Assembly: GCA_030613145.1 (NCBI GenBank)
Contig: JAUWMM010000069.1
Coordinates: forward strand, 1-7,927
DNA from: Desulfobacterales bacterium
Lineage (GTDB): Bacteria; Desulfobacterota; Desulfobacteria; Desulfobacterales; C00003060
Direction: 5' to 3'
DNA length: 7,927 nt
Positions 4,994-7,927 of this stretch are shown here, in pieces; position 1 is the stretch's first letter; each line of letters begins with the position of its first letter. The position numbers were made by a program, and so were the translations under genes. The notes beneath the pieces were generated by a model, which made no database searches, was not told where the DNA came from, and saw nothing but the letters and a program-made list of their open reading frames with translations.

Positions 4994-7111
4994 ATGAACA
5001 AATCCAACCATACAAATCCGGCCTCAGTCCTCGAAGTAGATCATCTCACCATTGCCTATGAAACGCGTAAGGGAGACGTGGAAGCCGTACGGAATGTTTC
5101 CTTCCAGGTCAGGGAGGGCGAGACTGTTGGGCTTGTGGGAGAGTCAGGATGCGGCAAGAGTACGATTGCCTTCGGAATTGTCAATTTCCTCGGCCCCAAT
5201 GGCAGGGTTGTGGATGGAAGTGTCTGTTTTCAAGGAAAAGAATTGATTGGCCGATCAGAGGCGGAACTCAAGAGACTCCGGGGTGATAGGATAGCTATGG
5301 TATACCAGGATCCCATGCAGGCTCTTAATCCCTCGGTGCGACTTGGCGAACAACTTGCCGAGGTTTTGACGTGCCACCAGCAGATCTCGGAGGATGAGGC
5401 ATGGGATCGCTCCATTCAAATGCTAAAGCGGGTTAACATGCCAGATCCCGAAAATGTCATGATCCGATACCCTCACCAAATTTCAGGAGGTCAACAACAG
5501 CGGGTAGTTATTGCCATGGCAATGTTGAATAATCCGGCCCTGTTGATCATGGATGAACCGACAACCGCTCTGGATGTTACCGTTGAGGCAGCAGTGTTAG
5601 ATCTTATCGAGGAACTGAAAAAAGATTTTCGAGCCGCCAATATTTTCATTACCCACAACCTGGGCGTGGTTGCCCGGGTGAGCGATCACCTTTGTGTGAT
5701 GTACGCGGGTCAAATGGTGGAGAAGGGGCCTGTGGAGCAGGTCTTCCGAAGGCCGTGCCACCCTTACACGATGGGGTTGTTGGCCTCCATACCTCGACTC
5801 GGGGATACCAAAGCCGATTGTGTGCTCCATCCCATACGGGGTCGGGTGCCTCCTCCGGCGGAACGACCGCGGGACGAGTGTATTTTTGCACCCAGATGCA
5901 ACTATGTTACGGAAAGGTGCCGTGAGGCATGGCCGAAATTTGAGAAAATCACTCAGGAGCATGTTGCTCGCTGCATCTACGCGCAGGAAATTGACAGCAG
6001 GCCTCGAACCGTGAGAAGGCGACCAGGGGGTGCAAAAGATGAGGGCTTGGTGCAGAAGGAAACCCGAGGGGATTCCCTGCTCAGCTTTAAGGAGCTTAAG
6101 ATCTATTATCCCCAGGAATCAAACTCAGTAGTGAGCTTGTTTGGCCTGGGTGAAAAAAAAATTGTCAAAGCCGTGGACGACGTAAGCGTGAGGCTTTCAA
6201 AAGGTCGCACCCTTGGCATTGTTGGTGAGTCTGGTTGCGGAAAATCTACCCTGGCCAAGGGACTCATTGGTCTGGAGCCGATCACCGATGGCAGCGTGGA
6301 ATTTTTGGGGATAGACATTACCCAGTCCGTCTCTGAGCGTGATACAGCACTTATTCGGGAGATGCAGATGGTCTTCCAGAATCCGGACTCCACCCTCAAC
6401 CCGACCTACTCCATTGGCATGCAGATTGCCCGACCAATCAGAAAATTCAAGACCGTGCCTAAAAACCAAGTAAAAAATGAAGTTATTCGGCTCCTCAAAG
6501 CTGTACGTCTTGATGACTTTTACTATGATCGCCTCCCCCGACAATTAAGTGGAGGAGAAAAGCAGCGTGTTGGTATCGCCCGGGCGCTCGCGAGCCGCCC
6601 CGACCTTATCATCTGTGACGAGCCAGTGTCCGCGCTGGATGTCTCGGTCCAGGCCGCGGTCATTAACCTTCTGCTGGAGATCCAGGAGATATATGGCTCG
6701 TCCATGATTTTCATTGCCCACGATCTAAGCGTGGTTCGCTTTTTCTCCGACGACATTGCTGTCATGTACCTCGGGCAAATTGTCGAAATCGGTCCGGCTG
6801 AAGTAATCTATGCACCGCCTTACCATCCTTACACCGAGGCATTGCTTTCAGCAGTACCCATCCCCGACCCTGAGGCGGAGCAGAGACAGATTCGCCTCAG
6901 TGGTAACGTTCCAAGCGCCCTCAACCCGCCTTCAGGGTGCCGCTTTCACACCCGATGTCCCCGGCGAAATGAGCTGCTTCCGGATGGCGGTAAAATCTGC
7001 GAAACAGAGGTTCCCCCTTGGAGGAGCACGGAAACCGGTCATCGGATACTCTGTCATATTCCATTAGAAGATCTATCTCGGTTGGATTCGGTGGTGCATT
7101 TAAGTGGGTAG
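4994..7111 (+). CDS. Fused DppD-DppF ABC transporter ATPase
   Basis: This 705-residue cytoplasmic protein carries two complete ATPase domains that would pair with the two permeases and power import. Domain 1 has Walker A GESGCGKST (49-57), Q-loop Gln105, signature SGGQQQ (164-169), Walker B with DEP (187-189) and switch His221. Domain 2 has Walker A (411-419), Gln462, signature LSGGE (518-522), Walker B with DEP (542-544) and His576. All catalytic positions look intact in both. Each half ends in an oligo_HPN-type tail with four cysteines (296, 302, 309, 327 and 649, 655, 669, 687), resembling tails reported to bind a [4Fe-4S] cluster in some DppD proteins. A polar linker (about 331-360) joins the halves. 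Fused forms such as GsiA and YejF are known. The ribosome binding site is weak, so coupling to the permease stop 15 nt upstream is likely. Stop is TAG. Confidence 0.93.
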   Translation: MNKSNHTNPASVLEVDHLTIAYETRKGDVEAVRNVSFQVREGETVGLVGESGCGKSTIAFGIVNFLGPNGRVVDGSVCFQGKELIGRSEAELKRLRGDRIAMVYQDPMQALNPSVRLGEQLAEVLTCHQQISEDEAWDRSIQMLKRVNMPDPENVMIRYPHQISGGQQQRVVIAMAMLNNPALLIMDEPTTALDVTVEAAVLDLIEELKKDFRAANIFITHNLGVVARVSDHLCVMYAGQMVEKGPVEQVFRRPCHPYTMGLLASIPRLGDTKADCVLHPIRGRVPPPAERPRDECIFAPRCNYVTERCREAWPKFEKITQEHVARCIYAQEIDSRPRTVRRRPGGAKDEGLVQKETRGDSLLSFKELKIYYPQESNSVVSLFGLGEKKIVKAVDDVSVRLSKGRTLGIVGESGCGKSTLAKGLIGLEPITDGSVEFLGIDITQSVSERDTALIREMQMVFQNPDSTLNPTYSIGMQIARPIRKFKTVPKNQVKNEVIRLLKAVRLDDFYYDRLPRQLSGGEKQRVGIARALASRPDLIICDEPVSALDVSVQAAVINLLLEIQEIYGSSMIFIAHDLSVVRFFSDDIAVMYLGQIVEIGPAEVIYAPPYHPYTEALLSAVPIPDPEAEQRQIRLSGNVPSALNPPSGCRFHTRCPRRNELLPDGGKICETEVPPWRSTETGHRILCHIPLEDLSRLDSVVHLSG

Positions 7112-7133
7112 CATCCCTGTGTGCCGGATTGAC

Positions 7134-7148
7134 TGATGCTCCGCATCA
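7134..7148. terminator. Small hairpin in the convergent intergenic gap
   Basis: TGATGC and GCATCA form a perfect 6-bp stem with loop TCC, in the 62-bp gap between the stops of the ATPase and the methyltransferase genes. Neither strand has a strong T-run directly after it. It may help end transcription from either side, but the evidence is weak. Confidence 0.3.
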
Positions 7149-7173
7149 ATAGGGTAATTATGATCCCTTTCGC

Positions 7174-7927
7174 CTATTTTCCAAATTGATCTACCAGTCT
7201 CTGGATCGCTTGCGCCTTTTCTTTGGGAATTGCTACCGGCCGGTGATTTTCCATGATTTCATGGAGGCGTTTTCTAGCCCGGTCCAGAAGGCTTGGAGTT
7301 CCCGTTTCTTCCCATTTATCATGCCCCACACGGTAGAGTAGTTTAGGTCGCCACTGTGTAGAACGAAGGTGTTTCAGCGTATGGTCATGGGTAAGAAAGT
7401 GCCCTTCCGGGCCCACTTCACGGATGGCATCTAATGCCAGCATATCATCATTGACTGGAATTCCTCTTTTCATGCGTCGGATCTGATCGATGATTTCATC
7501 GCAGATTACAACCATATCGAGGCTTGCTGTTCTGCCAAAATCAAGGTAACCCACATCGTGGTTGAGATTGGCCCCTGAGAATGCTGATAGGAAGGTGAGG
7601 AGGCCAGCTTCAAAAGTGGCCTGTCCGTCTGGAATCTGGGAATCGCTTGTTCCTGCATATCCCCAACTGGGAAGATCATAGTAATGGCTCATCTCTATCA
7701 TGGCCATATAGGCGAGATAGTATTCCGGCGCGTTGTAAGAACACTGACTGGTGGCCATATCCAGCACGGCAGCCCCCATGCCCATGAGAAACGGTGCGCC
7801 TTCAGCTCTTAGCTGGTGAATCACCAATCCGCAAAAACATTCTGCCAGTCCCTGAGTCACATGACCTGCAAGGGTCATAGGTGCGGTGGATCCGGAAATA
7901 GGGGCCGGCGAATAAATAGCCGGAATA
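7174..7927 (-). CDS. MttB-superfamily corrinoid methyltransferase, C-terminal half (partial)
   Basis: The reading frame is open to the window edge (frame-aligned from 7926), so about 250 C-terminal residues of a protein usually near 480-500 are visible and the start lies outside. Members of this family (MttB/MtgB) move a methyl group from a methylated amine or betaine to a corrinoid protein. Recognisable parts are PAPISGSTAPMTLAGHVTQG, which matches the family's substrate-barrel strand region, then YDLPSWGYAGTSDSQIPDGQ and FLSAFSGANLNHDVG. Aligned from memory to Methanosarcina MttB, the pyrrolysine position falls on the Thr of AGTSDS (codon ACA, complement of 7648-7650). This would make it a non-pyrrolysine member like MtgB, whose substrates are quaternary amines. 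The frame ends in TAG after DQFGK, a natural-looking C-terminus. It converges on the importer operon. The substrate is unknown. Confidence 0.88.
   Translation of the reverse strand, partial: IPAIYSPAPISGSTAPMTLAGHVTQGLAECFCGLVIHQLRAEGAPFLMGMGAAVLDMATSQCSYNAPEYYLAYMAMIEMSHYYDLPSWGYAGTSDSQIPDGQATFEAGLLTFLSAFSGANLNHDVGYLDFGRTASLDMVVICDEIIDQIRRMKRGIPVNDDMLALDAIREVGPEGHFLTHDHTLKHLRSTQWRPKLLYRVGHDKWEETGTPSLLDRARKRLHEIMENHRPVAIPKEKAQAIQRLVDQFGK

Noticed and set aside
7081..7176. Amber readthrough extension of the methyltransferase
   Set aside because: The frame after TAG runs through the intergenic gap into the antisense of the ATPase gene with no family similarity. DQFGK is a plausible natural end.

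Overview
The window looks like bacterial chromosome, possibly from a Desulfobacterota-type anaerobe. That guess rests on GCTGANN-type heptamer repeats in the intergenic DNA, an MttB-family methyltransferase and a Tat-exported peptide-type binding protein. It is inference from gene style; no rRNA or other marker is present.

Layout. Positions 1-869 carry no convincing gene. This stretch is AT-rich and repetitive. Its main feature is a 169-bp palindromic, MITE-like element (236-404) with 24-nt terminal inverted repeats and two oppositely oriented heptamer arrays inside. After it come two near-identical short palindromes and a weakly structured leader. Positions 870-7111 hold a complete four-gene ABC importer operon of the dipeptide/oligopeptide/nickel (Dpp/Opp) class, all on the + strand: a Tat-exported solute-binding protein, a DppB-type permease, a DppC-type permease, and one polypeptide fusing both ATPases. 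From 7174 to the window end, on the - strand and convergent with the operon, is the C-terminal half of an MttB-superfamily (trimethylamine/quaternary amine:corrinoid) methyltransferase. It has threonine where I place the pyrrolysine of true MttB.

How they may work together. The binding protein would capture a solute outside the membrane, the two permeases would form the channel, and the fused ATPase would drive import. The methyltransferase next door suggests, without proving it, that the solute or a product is an N-methylated compound demethylated by a corrinoid pathway. The two genes are convergent, so co-transcription does not support this link.

Most unusual points: the roughly 115-residue extracytoplasmic insertion in the DppB-type permease, matched by a smaller insertion in its DppC partner; the fact that one amber codon is all that separates the permease and ATPase reading frames; the intercistronic hairpin after the binding-protein gene; and the palindromic element upstream. 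No wholly new system is evident. The core is a recognisable importer with unusual elaborations.
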